A stretch of 45,133 nucleotides of DNA from a virus. The DNA lies in IMG/VR virus record IMGVR_UViG_3300048919_000333, positions 1-45,133 of that record; one strand, written 5' to 3'. Numbering within the stretch: position 1 is the first letter of the stretch; each line of letters starts with the position of its first letter. Of the stretch, positions 8,253 through 15,090 are shown piece after piece. The notes under the pieces were generated by a model. It was given only the letters and a program-made list of their open reading frames with translations. It was not told the DNA's origin and searched no databases. Both the position numbers and the translations under genes were made by a program.

Positions 8253-8386
8253 GGCTGCACCCGGATGGCCGATGCGTTGTGCACGCGGTAGAAGCATTGA
8301 GCCAGGGCCACGGCCAGGGCGCCGCTCAGGTAGGCGCCGGTGAAACTGCGGCCGGCAACGCGCACGCGGAAGGTTTTCAGTTCCAT
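8249..8386 (-). CDS. Very small hypothetical protein (45 aa)
   Basis: The frame reads MELKTFRVRVAGRSFTGAY and onward, ending in VQP. GGAGA lies 6 nt upstream of the ATG. It fills the gap between the helicase-like gene, which it overlaps by 10 nt, and the membrane peptide, which it overlaps by 4 nt. This continuous overlap pattern is the main evidence that it is real. No family recognised. Confidence 0.6.
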   Translation of the reverse strand: MELKTFRVRVAGRSFTGAYLSGALAVALAQCFYRVHNASAIRVQP

Positions 8387-9522
8387 GGCTGGTCTCCATG
8401 GGCTGTGGTTTCGCGCTGCGGTGAACGACCTACACTGGCCGAATGTGGATTGGCCGAATTTTGCAAATCAGCGTCGACGGCGAGCAGTTCGTGGTGCGCG
8501 CCACCAGTGGCGGTTTCTGCAACGTCTTTCTGCTTGATCAGCCCTGCGACCAAGTGGCGCTGCAAGTGGGGGACCTCATCAGCGGACGCCTGGATTCCAT
8601 GCTCCATGAGCCACTGGTGCGCCTCAACGACCGAGTAGCTTTCAAAGCCACGGGGAAGCTGGGGGCGGGCAGCCTTGAGCAGGCCCTGCAGCTCATGGGC
8701 TGACCGGCCGAACGGCCCGACAGGCAGGGCGCCACAGCACTGCAGCAGCGTGTACAGGCCGCACATGCGGCCATACCAGTGGTTCCACAGTGGAGAGCCT
8801 TCGGGCAGCCTGTCCAGAGTGCGCTCGGCGCTCCAGATCGTGGCGCTGGCGCGGTTCAGTACTTCGGCCAGCGTGGCTGTGCGAATGGGTGCGGCCTCGG
8901 TCATCGCTGCGGCGGCCCCTTCTGCCAGCGTGCAGCTGGTCAGGAAGGCTGCACTGATGGGGTACTCGCGTAGGTATTGAGCGAACTCCAAATGGCCGTC
9001 GGTCGCCCGCCAGTTGATCAGGGCGCGGTAGAACTCAGGCTCGCGCGGCGGCGCGGTTTCTATGGTGAGAAACTGCGCCGGCGACCAGCCCTGAGTGGAC
9101 TTGTCGCGGCACGCGAACAGCAGGTTCAGGCGATTGGGCTCGGTGCGAGGGGCATGGCCCTTGCGTGTGATGTGCAGGGTGAGTGAATCAAGCAGCAGCG
9201 CCAGGGCCTCATGGGTGGCCTCACCCTGCGGAGCCTTGTCGAACACCACCAGGCGCTTGCCGGCCAGCACTGCGTTGCCGCTGTCCAGCAGCCTTTGCGC
9301 ACTGCCCAGCGAGAGGTAGGCGCTGCCATGGATGCGCGCCATGGTTTCCAGCAGGGTGCCTTGGCCGTTGCCTTGCGGGCCGTGCAGCACCAGGGCCTTG
9401 GTCAATCTGCCAGTGGAATGCTGCAGCGGGTAGGCCAGCCATGACAGCAGCAGGTCGTGGTCGGGGCTGCGGGCGCCGCCCGTGAGGTGGGCCACCAGAT
9501 CGAGGATGGGCTGCACGTTCAT
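8377..9522 (-). CDS. Degenerate SF3/DUF5906-like primase-helicase paralogue (Walker A Lys replaced by Gln)
   Basis: 381 aa. Residues 7-200 parallel the replicative primase-helicase encoded at 13422-15080 in the same phage: LLSWLAYPLQH matches LLRWLAYPLQH, and the order of P-loop, KRLVVFD/KLFVV strand and NLLFACRD/NIAFLSNE strand is kept. The P-loop reads GPQGNGQGT (48-56) where the active protein has GDEGAGKN, so the catalytic Lys is Gln54, and the sensor and arginine-finger region is eroded. It is therefore probably unable to hydrolyse ATP. The frame is intact over its full length and embedded in an overlapping operon, so it is a kept gene, not a pseudogene. A role as regulator or inhibitor of the helicase is inference. 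Confidence 0.8.
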   Translation of the reverse strand: MNVQPILDLVAHLTGGARSPDHDLLLSWLAYPLQHSTGRLTKALVLHGPQGNGQGTLLETMARIHGSAYLSLGSAQRLLDSGNAVLAGKRLVVFDKAPQGEATHEALALLLDSLTLHITRKGHAPRTEPNRLNLLFACRDKSTQGWSPAQFLTIETAPPREPEFYRALINWRATDGHLEFAQYLREYPISAAFLTSCTLAEGAAAAMTEAAPIRTATLAEVLNRASATIWSAERTLDRLPEGSPLWNHWYGRMCGLYTLLQCCGALPVGPFGRSAHELQGLLKAARPQLPRGFESYSVVEAHQWLMEHGIQASADEVPHLQRHLVAGLIKQKDVAETATGGAHHELLAVDADLQNSANPHSASVGRSPQRETTAHGDQPWN

Positions 9523-9749
9523 GCCGCACCCCGCATTTCAGCGCCCGTCAGCACGGCACCGGCAGCATCGGCCGCAGCCTGGGCGCGCGTGACATCTACG
9601 ACCAGGCGGGTGACGTCCAGCTGGCCACGCAGCTTCTTCAGCAGGCGGCCGACGTCAGTTTCTTGATGGGGATCGTTCTCGAAGCCGGCGATGAACTGCT
9701 CGGCTTCCTGCAGCGCTTCATGGAGCGCCAGAAGAGGGGCAAGGGACAT
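9519..9749 (-). CDS. Small helical hypothetical protein, first gene of the leftward operon
   Basis: 76 aa, almost entirely helix-forming (LLALHEALQEAEQFIAGFE, then a basic helix, then an Ala-rich C-terminus). GGAGG stands 4-5 nt before the ATG. It is the promoter-proximal gene: the leader from the predicted start near 9777 is about 28 nt. First products of such operons are often antiterminators or takeover proteins, but no N-like arginine-rich motif is evident and the family is not recognised. Confidence 0.7.
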   Translation of the reverse strand: MSLAPLLALHEALQEAEQFIAGFENDPHQETDVGRLLKKLRGQLDVTRLVVDVTRAQAAADAAGAVLTGAEMRGAA

Positions 9750-9783
9750 GGAACCTCCAGCACCCGGGATGGGTGTGGAGGCG

Positions 9784-9812
9784 ATTATTTCCCCTGTGGG
9801 TAAACTTGTCTA
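9784..9812 (-). promoter_or_regulatory. Leftward early promoter (PL-like)
   Basis: On the minus strand TAGACA (9812-9807), a 17-bp spacer and AATAAT (9789-9784): five of six matches to consensus in each element with ideal spacing. One operator fills the spacer (9789-9803) and another overlaps the -35 (9812-9826), so repressor binding would block RNA polymerase directly. Confidence 0.85.
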
Positions 9813-9858
9813 TACCCTTTGGGGAATGTTTTGGCCTTCTTTTCAGCCCTGTGGGGAA
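9789..9858. promoter_or_regulatory. OL-like operator cluster (three sites)
   Basis: Three copies of a 15-bp dyad, ideal form TTCCCC-n3-GGGGAA: 9789-9803 (TTCCCC TGT GGGTAA), 9812-9826 (ATACCC TTT GGGGAA) and 9844-9858 (CAGCCC TGT GGGGAA). Centres are 23 and 32 bp apart. The third lies within the last codons of the rex-position gene. The same dyad forms a second cluster of three at 10822-10883. Confidence 0.82.
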
Positions 9859-10322
9859 TTTTTTTCTGCCCGGGCGGCCGTTCTTACTGTGGCGTCACTC
9901 AGGTCCGCCAGCATGAGACTCATCTCTTTCCCCACTCTGGCGAACACAAACACCAACACGCTGCCGGCGATGCCGCCTAGTGCGGCGGGAAATCCCGCAC
10001 GCATGGATAGCGACAAACCTCCCAGCAGAATGATGACGGCCAGGACGATCCCGCACCAGTAAAGTAGGTTGGCCACCGCTCTAAATGTTGGGTAGATGCT
10101 TTCGCCGCGCAGAGTCTCCACAAACTCCGCTGGGTCGGCGTCGTTGACAGTGGATGTGGCGCGCGGATACGCCTGCGAAACGGGGTCGGCTCGCAGCGGC
10201 GCCTGGCTTTTAGCCGCTGCCTCCACCTTGCTGTAGATCGCGCCACAGTGCGGGCAGGCCTGGGTTGTTGCTGGGTCGATGGACGCGGTGTGCCCGCACT
10301 TCAGACATTGCTTTGAGATCAC
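9843..10322 (-). CDS. Zinc-ribbon, two-TM membrane protein in the rex position
   Basis: 159 aa. Four cysteines (C6, C9, C23, C26 in CLKCGH and CPHCG) form an N-terminal zinc ribbon, followed by a polar linker, two membrane helices (about 82-103 and 110-129) and a cytoplasmic tail. The start is GTG with GGAGG 7 nt upstream. It lies directly downstream of the repressor gene in the same direction and ends inside the left operator cluster, the place of rexAB in lambda, so it is probably expressed in the lysogen. Superinfection exclusion is a reasonable but unproven guess; many zinc-ribbon/TM proteins of this layout are housekeeping or unknown. Confidence 0.75.
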   Translation of the reverse strand: MISKQCLKCGHTASIDPATTQACPHCGAIYSKVEAAAKSQAPLRADPVSQAYPRATSTVNDADPAEFVETLRGESIYPTFRAVANLLYWCGIVLAVIILLGGLSLSMRAGFPAALGGIAGSVLVFVFARVGKEMSLMLADLSDATVRTAARAEKNSPQG

Positions 10323-10382
10323 CTGACAACCTCCTCCCGGGTTCGTTGCTTGAAGATGTAAATCTTGGCCGTTTGGCGCTGT

Positions 10383-10808
10383 TTAGGCAGCGCTTCTATC
10401 GCTTTTCTTGAGGGCATCTGCCTCTCGCGTCTCCACTACAGCTTGCACGGTTGCGTTCAGGCGTATCCAGTCCTCCCGTGTTAGAGCGTCCAACCTCGCG
10501 CGGGAAATGGAAAAGGGCCAATCAGCCGGCGCTGGGGGGGCTGAGCCCTGGGCCTGTGTGTGGGAGTGGGCGTTGTCCATCCAGCCGACTTCGAGCAGGA
10601 GTTTCTCCTCCATCTCGCGCGCCATAGGGCTGCCCATGTTGTATGGCTTGCCCCCTCGATCGTGCCTGACATTCGCATTGAGGATGCGGGTCAGGGTTGC
10701 CGTCTCGTTTCGGGCGTAGCCCAGCTTCTCACAAAGGTTTGCCATCCCGCTGTGCTGGTCGACCAGAGCCTGTAGGTTCGCTCGCCTAATTTCTTCAACT
10801 GTTCGCAT
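10383..10808 (-). CDS. Phage repressor (CI position), short form without peptidase domain
   Basis: 141 aa. The first 85 residues are a HTH DNA-binding domain: RRANLQALVDQHSG, NLCEKLGYA, ATLTRILN, AREMEEKLLL, and the closing GWMD that is common in this class of phage repressor. The C-terminal part after an Ala/Pro linker is a short helical segment (WPFSISRARLDAL); there is no S24 Ser-Lys peptidase fold, so RecA-stimulated self-cleavage is not expected. The ATG at 10808 is chosen because the operators begin 14 bp upstream; the frame remains open through the operators but that cannot be coding. It faces the Cro-like gene across the operators. Confidence 0.8.
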   Translation of the reverse strand: MRTVEEIRRANLQALVDQHSGMANLCEKLGYARNETATLTRILNANVRHDRGGKPYNMGSPMAREMEEKLLLEVGWMDNAHSHTQAQGSAPPAPADWPFSISRARLDALTREDWIRLNATVQAVVETREADALKKSDRSAA

Positions 10809-10821
10809 CCGGGCGATTGCA

Positions 10822-10883
10822 CTGTCCAAAGGGGAAAAAGAAAATTCCCCGTTGGGTCTTGCGTAACTTTCCCCATTGGGGAA
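10822..10883. promoter_or_regulatory. OR-like operator cluster (three sites)
   Basis: Dyads at 10822-10836 (CTGTCC AAA GGGGAA), 10845-10859 (TTCCCC GTT GGGTCT) and 10869-10883 (TTCCCC ATT GGGGAA, a perfect palindrome around 3 bp). Centres are spaced 23 and 24 bp, just over two helical turns. They lie between divergent repressor and Cro-like genes. The perfect site sits on the rightward promoter; the weakest lies nearest the repressor gene, as OR3 does in lambda. Confidence 0.88.
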
Positions 10884-10887
10884 TAAA
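10859..10887 (+). promoter_or_regulatory. Rightward early promoter (PR-like)
   Basis: TTGCGT (10859-10864), a 17-bp spacer and AATAAA (10882-10887). The match to consensus is only moderate, but the geometry copies the leftward promoter: an operator within the spacer reaching the -10 and a second reaching the -35. The expected start lies at about 10894-10896, immediately before the ATG at 10897. Confidence 0.6.
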
Positions 10888-10896
10888 ATGCGCCTC

Positions 10897-11169
10897 ATGG
10901 AGCTACTCAAAACTTGGTTGACCGGCGGGAGAGGCCGATGCGCAGGGCTTGCGCGTCACCTCAACGTCTCGCCCTCGTTCGTGAACAAGATGGCGAATGG
11001 CGAGCGGCCGATCCCCGCCGAACATGGCGCTGACATTGAGAAGTTCACTCAGGGCGCTGTTACGCGCTCCGCGATGTTTCCCCAGGGTTGGCAGCGCATA
11101 TGGCCAGAGATGGTGCATGACCATGAGGGCACGCTGCATTCCTGCCATCAAGGAGGAGGCCATGCATAG
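10897..11169 (+). CDS. Cro/YdaS-type transcriptional regulator
   Basis: 90 aa. MELLKTWLTGGRGRCAGLA then HLNVSPSFVNKMANGERPIP is a compact HTH (recognition helix about 25-36); the C-terminal AVTRSAMFPQGWQRIWPE matches the tail common in YdaS/Cro-like regulators of Burkholderiales phages. The ATG at 10897 gives the usual N-terminus for the family. An in-frame ATG at 10888 exists but would lie upstream of the predicted transcription start. The chosen start has no Shine-Dalgarno sequence and may be leaderless. Expected to act at the same operators as the repressor to favour lytic growth. Confidence 0.82.
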   Translation: MELLKTWLTGGRGRCAGLARHLNVSPSFVNKMANGERPIPAEHGADIEKFTQGAVTRSAMFPQGWQRIWPEMVHDHEGTLHSCHQGGGHA

Positions 11170-11404
11170 CGCTATTAGCCGCCGACGCGCGTTACTGGGC
11201 CTCTTTGCTGTCCCATGGTTTGGACAAAGCAAGGTCGCGCCGCAGGCGCCAAGCCACCCCCTGGTTTTTCTGTCACGCGAGCTGCAACCGCTGTTGTTTG
11301 CGCTTGGCGACGAGCGGGTCTCCGTGGATGGCTTGGAGACACGTTGGCGCAAATGGTGCGCTACGCGGCAGATCCACCCACAGCCGCCCCATGCAGGCCG
11401 GTGA
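11162..11404 (+). CDS. Small hypothetical protein after cro-like gene
   Basis: 80 aa. AAGGAGGAGG directly precedes the ATG, which overlaps the end of the Cro-like gene by 8 nt. The N-terminus SRRRALLGLFAVPWFGQ combines a basic stretch with a short hydrophobic run, like a weak signal or membrane anchor; the rest is polar and basic. Family not recognised. Its 3' end overlaps a convergent gene by 44 nt, so one of the two may be less certain. Confidence 0.6.
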   Translation: MHSAISRRRALLGLFAVPWFGQSKVAPQAPSHPLVFLSRELQPLLFALGDERVSVDGLETRWRKWCATRQIHPQPPHAGR

Positions 11405-11603
11405 GCAATGTGGCTGTGGCCATGTCCCCTTCTTTTTCTGCTGCAGCGCCAAAGGTGGCCAGCGCCTCTGCGAAGCGTTGTTGCCCGGCTGCCGGCATGT
11501 GCTCCACAGCCAGCATGGTCAGCGCGCCGAGCGCCGCCTCGATGGCGCTGATGCGCTGCAGCGCTTCCTCGAGCCGTTGGTGAAGGTGGGTGTCTGTCGG
11601 CAT
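11361..11603 (-). CDS. Small coiled-coil hypothetical protein, opposite to the early rightward operon
   Basis: 80 aa. GGGAGG lies 8 nt before the ATG. Helical protein: LHQRLEEALQRISAIEAALGAL suggests a coiled coil, followed by an Ala-rich helical region. It runs against transcription from the rightward promoter, so expression would be favoured in the lysogen. Upstream on its strand lie two large palindromes (11760-11796, 11908-11944), which may hold its promoter. No family recognised. Confidence 0.55.
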   Translation of the reverse strand: MPTDTHLHQRLEEALQRISAIEAALGALTMLAVEHMPAAGQQRFAEALATFGAAAEKEGDMATATLLTGLHGAAVGGSAA

Positions 11604-11759
11604 ATGGATTTCCTCCCGTTTCGTAGTTGCCTGGGGTGGTGCATTTCCCCAGCGCATTTTCCGCCGCGCGCTCCATGCGGACCGTGGCGGCTTTTTGTTG
11701 CGAGGGTTCGGTGCGTTGGTTCATGCATCGAAGTCTCCCGGTATTGCCTGGCTGAGTCA

Positions 11760-11796
11760 TTCCGACGCGTTCCGAATTTTTCGGAACGCGTCGGAA
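11760..11796. repeat. 37-bp perfect palindrome, copy 1
   Basis: Arms TTCCGACGCGTTCCGAA and its exact complement around spacer TTT. Each arm itself carries TTCCGA twice at 10-bp spacing. The arms are identical to those of the second copy; only the spacer differs (TTT versus AAA). Confidence 0.9.
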
Positions 11797-11907
11797 CGGT
11801 TTGCCTATGGAGAAGAGGGGACAGGGCCTTGATGTCCGTCAGGCCACTGCGTGGCGTTGGGCCGGCGCAAGCCACTTTCTCCTCTGTAGAGCCTGTCCAT
11901 ACAGGCA

Positions 11908-11944
11908 TTCCGACGCGTTCCGAAAAATTCGGAACGCGTCGGAA
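11908..11944. repeat. 37-bp perfect palindrome, copy 2
   Basis: The same 17-bp arms around spacer AAA, so the copy is the reverse complement of copy 1. The two copies are separated by 111 bp with no clear gene and lie between divergently oriented genes (start codons at 11603 and 11976). Operator for a multimeric regulator, or the ends of a small palindromic element. Confidence 0.9.
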
Positions 11945-11975
11945 AGGGTTTTCCCTGATTTTGGAGGTCTGAAAC

Positions 11976-12359
11976 ATGGACCCAGCACTCAATTACGACG
12001 ATGAGCTGGAGGCTGCCAAGGATGCTGTGAAGTACCTGGGTGGCCCGAAGAAGGTGGGCGAACTGCTGTTCCCCGAGAAGCAGCCTGACGCGGCGGCGCG
12101 CTATCTGCTGGATGCGCTGAACCCGGCCCGGGCCGAGCGGCTGAGCCCGGGCCAGTTGCTGCTGCTGATGCGCAAGTGCTGCGAGATCGGCTTTCACGGC
12201 CTGACCGCCTATCTGCTGCATGAGGCAGGCTACGCGCCGCCCATGCCGCTGGACCCTGTGACCGAGGCCACGAAGCTGACGCGCGAGCTGGAGCGCACGG
12301 TGGGCCATGCGTCGCTGCTGGTGGCACGCCTGGAGCGGCTGAAAGAGGGCAGGGCGTGA
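11976..12359 (+). CDS. CII-position phage regulatory-like protein
   Basis: 127 aa. The central region AKDAVKYLGGPKKVGELLF, then ARYLLDALNPARAERLSPGQLLLLMRKC, resembles the HTH of phage regulatory CII/CP76-type proteins of Proteobacteria, which monitor or set early transcription; the similarity is from memory of the family pattern and moderate. The C-terminus is a helical tail. GGAGGT is 8 nt before the ATG. It follows the double palindrome and precedes the primase gene, whose ATG overlaps its stop (TGATG). Confidence 0.6.
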   Translation: MDPALNYDDELEAAKDAVKYLGGPKKVGELLFPEKQPDAAARYLLDALNPARAERLSPGQLLLLMRKCCEIGFHGLTAYLLHEAGYAPPMPLDPVTEATKLTRELERTVGHASLLVARLERLKEGRA

Positions 12360-13429
12360 TGGACAACTACCAGAGCGTGCTGCACCAGATGGAGCATTTC
12401 GGCATCGCGCTGCGCGACCGGGATCGGCGTGATCTGCCCGAGAGGATCAGGGCAGGGCGCAAGACGACCTGTGGTGCCGGCGGCAAGGATTGGTACAAGC
12501 TGCACCTGTGGCAGCCGGACGCCGGCGGCACGTATGTGGTCGGCTCGTTCGGCACCTATCGGCACGGCGGCGATTGGCAGAAGGTGGAGATTGACCTGGC
12601 GCCGCTGTCCGAGGCCGAGCGCGCCCGCCAGGCGGCGCACCGCAAGGCGCTGGCCGAGGCTGCGGCGATCGAGCGTGCTGCCGAGATCGCCAATGCAATG
12701 GCCGAGGCCATCGATATCTGGCGCAAGGGCGTGCGCGCTGCCACCACGCCGTACCTGGGCCGCAAGCAGGTGCAGGGCGAGGCCTTCCGCGCGCTGGACC
12801 GCCAGCTGTCGCTGCGCTGGCCTGCCCGTAAGCGTGGTGATGAAGATGTGGTGGTGCGCCTGCCAGCCGGCACCACGCTGCTGCCCCTGGTGCGGCCGGA
12901 TCTGCCGCGTGACCAGGCGCTGCGCGGCCTGCAGTTCATCAAGCCGGACGGGATGAAGATCTACCTGCGGGCCTTCGACAAGCCGGGCTGCTGCATCCGC
13001 CTCGGCGAGATCGACGCCGGCAGCACCGCGCTGCTGATGGTGGTGGAGGGCTACGCCACGGGCCTGACTGCCCGCATGGCGGTCGATCACCAGCATCCCG
13101 TGTTTGTGGCCCTGGACGCCGGCAACCTGGCCGAGGTGGTACGCGTGCTGCGCGGCCTGTACCCGGCCACGCGCATCCTGATCCTGGCCGATGACGACTA
13201 CATGACCCGGGACAAGCGCACTGGCGCGCTGATCAACCCGGGCCGCACGGCCGCTGCCCGCGCCGCCAAGGCCACGGACGGCTGCGATCTGGTCTGGCCC
13301 ATCTTCAAGGCCTCGACACGGGGGCCGAAGGATACCGACTTCAATGATCTGCACGTCCTCGAGGGCCTGGACGTGGTGCGCCGGCAGCTGGTGGGCGTGG
13401 TCGAGGCGATGGCGAGGCGCTATGGCTGA
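12359..13429 (+). CDS. Toprim-domain DNA primase-like protein
   Basis: 356 aa. The C-terminal half is a Toprim fold: LLMVVEGYATGL with metal-binding Glu230, ILILADDD (Asp278-280), then NPGRTAAARAA and KDTDFNDLH. The N-terminal part, with GGKDWYKLHLW and a helical Ala/Glu-rich linker, fits an RNA-primer synthesis partner but lacks an obvious zinc ribbon. It would make primers for phage replication together with the helicase gene that follows; the two genes overlap by 8 nt. A GTG at 12356 is also in frame. Confidence 0.85.
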   Translation: MDNYQSVLHQMEHFGIALRDRDRRDLPERIRAGRKTTCGAGGKDWYKLHLWQPDAGGTYVVGSFGTYRHGGDWQKVEIDLAPLSEAERARQAAHRKALAEAAAIERAAEIANAMAEAIDIWRKGVRAATTPYLGRKQVQGEAFRALDRQLSLRWPARKRGDEDVVVRLPAGTTLLPLVRPDLPRDQALRGLQFIKPDGMKIYLRAFDKPGCCIRLGEIDAGSTALLMVVEGYATGLTARMAVDHQHPVFVALDAGNLAEVVRVLRGLYPATRILILADDDYMTRDKRTGALINPGRTAAARAAKATDGCDLVWPIFKASTRGPKDTDFNDLHVLEGLDVVRRQLVGVVEAMARRYG

Positions 13430-15080
13430 GCACACCGACGATATCGACGTCGGCGGGGCCTCGTTCCCGCCTCTGCCGCCACCGCATGCGACCGAAGAGT
13501 CGCATGCTTCGTCGGCTCTCGGCGCGCCAGCGCCGCTGGATAACTCTGTCGTGCACGTCGACTTTCAGTCGGGTGTGCGCGTGCCGCCGGGCGAGGCGCA
13601 GGCCGAGCCATCTCGTTCGTCGCCCCCCCGCCCCCCCAAAGTGAGCGCAGCTGCGCGCGACTCTGGGGATGGGGGTGGCAAGGCCCCTGCGGACAAGGCC
13701 GATCCGCCGGTGCAGGGCAAGAAAAAAGAGAAGACGGTCGATTGGGGGAAGTTCAACCACCTGGCCGAGAACTTCGTGCTGATCTACGGCACGGACACCG
13801 TATGGGATGGTGCCGAGCGGATGATCATGAAGATCGCCAACATGGGCCACGCCCACGGCGCCGAAATGGTCCGCATGTGGAAGGCCAATGAGAAGCGCAA
13901 GACGGTGCGGCTGGAGGACGTGGTCTTCGATCCGACGATGAAGGCCGACCCGGTCACCACGGTGAATCTGTTCGACGGCATGGCCATGGTTCCCGAGGCC
14001 GGCGACGTGACCCCCATGCTGGAGCTGATCTCCTACCTGACCAGCCGTGCCACGCCAGATGAGGCCGACACCGGCGACATCATGCATTGGCTGCTGCGCT
14101 GGTTGGCATACCCGCTGCAGCACCCGGGCGCCAAGCTGCGCACGGCCGTGGTGATGCACGGCGACGAAGGCGCGGGCAAGAACTTTCTGTTCGACATCAT
14201 GGTCGCCATCTACGGCAAGTACGGCGCGCTGGTGGGGCAGGATGAGCTGGAGGACAAGTTCAACGACTGGCGCAGCTGCAAGCTGTTCGTTGTGGGCGAC
14301 GAAGTGTCGAGCCGGGCCGAGCTGGTCCACAACAAGAACCGGCTGAAGGCGCTGATCACCTCGCCGACCGTGCAGATCAATCCCAAGAATCTGACGCGGC
14401 GCGAGGAGAAGAACCACATGAACATCGCGTTCCTGTCGAACGAGCTGCAGCCGCTCGCCCTGGACAACTCGGACCGGCGCTATCTGGTGGTGTACACGCC
14501 CCGGGCCAAGGATATCGAGTACTACAAGAAGCTGGGCGAGTGGCGCGACAACGGGGGCGTGGCCGCGTTCTACGACTACCTGCTCAAGTACCCGCTGGGG
14601 GACTTCCACCCCTACGCCCCCGCCCCCATGACGGAAGCCAAGACTGCGCTGATCGAGATCAACCGCAAGAGCCCGGAGATCTTCTGGAGCGAGTGGCAGG
14701 CCGGCGAGCTGGACCTGCCCTACAACGCCTGCGCCGTCAGCCAGGCCTATGCCGCCTACCTCAAGTGGTGCCAGCGATCCGGCGATCGCTACCCCGAGAA
14801 GCAAACGCGCTTCACCCCAATGGTCCTGCGTTTCTCTGAGGGGCAGGGGTGCCCGGCACGGGTCAAGCCAATGAATGTCACGCGGCCTGGTGCCGCGAAG
14901 AAGACCGAGCGAATGTTCTTGGTGACCGATCCGATTCTGGGCGAGGGCGACCAGCGCATGACAGAGGGCGAGTGGGCCACCACTGCGGTGCGTGACTTCG
15001 GCGATGCACTGCGCAAGTACATGGGATACGGCAGCGGCGCCCCCTCCCCCGAAGGGCATGAGCCAGAGGGAGGTCAGTGA
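13422..15080 (+). CDS. SF3-type phage primase-helicase (DUF5906-like)
   Basis: 552 aa. A disordered acidic/Pro-rich N-terminus (1-100) precedes a helicase domain: P-loop HGDEGAGKNFLF with Lys253, KLFVVGDEVSS (Walker B region), MNIAFLSNELQPL (motif C, Asn sensor) and DRRYLVV (arginine finger region). Such proteins unwind DNA as hexamers at the phage origin. The start ATG at 13422 lies inside the end of the primase gene; the upstream extension is a shadow of that gene. A degenerate relative lies on the other strand at 8377-9522. Confidence 0.88.
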   Translation: MAEHTDDIDVGGASFPPLPPPHATEESHASSALGAPAPLDNSVVHVDFQSGVRVPPGEAQAEPSRSSPPRPPKVSAAARDSGDGGGKAPADKADPPVQGKKKEKTVDWGKFNHLAENFVLIYGTDTVWDGAERMIMKIANMGHAHGAEMVRMWKANEKRKTVRLEDVVFDPTMKADPVTTVNLFDGMAMVPEAGDVTPMLELISYLTSRATPDEADTGDIMHWLLRWLAYPLQHPGAKLRTAVVMHGDEGAGKNFLFDIMVAIYGKYGALVGQDELEDKFNDWRSCKLFVVGDEVSSRAELVHNKNRLKALITSPTVQINPKNLTRREEKNHMNIAFLSNELQPLALDNSDRRYLVVYTPRAKDIEYYKKLGEWRDNGGVAAFYDYLLKYPLGDFHPYAPAPMTEAKTALIEINRKSPEIFWSEWQAGELDLPYNACAVSQAYAAYLKWCQRSGDRYPEKQTRFTPMVLRFSEGQGCPARVKPMNVTRPGAAKKTERMFLVTDPILGEGDQRMTEGEWATTAVRDFGDALRKYMGYGSGAPSPEGHEPEGGQ

Positions 15081-15090
15081 TGCGGGCTGG

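Noticed and set aside
10838-10866. Repressor promoter TTACGC-17-TTTCTT on the minus strand
   Set aside because: Position fits a PRM-like promoter, but both elements match consensus poorly, so it is not listed as a feature.
10903-11760. 285-codon minus-strand frame across the cro region
   Set aside because: Composition is that of a shadow frame; it covers the Cro-like gene and the better-supported small gene at 11361-11603 in another frame.
11519-11992. 157-codon minus-strand frame through both palindromes
   Set aside because: The matching peptides in it come only from the repeated palindrome; no ribosome site or family.
13341-15059. 572-codon open frame on the minus strand
   Set aside because: Antisense to the helicase gene, whose P-loop and conserved motifs establish the plus strand as coding.
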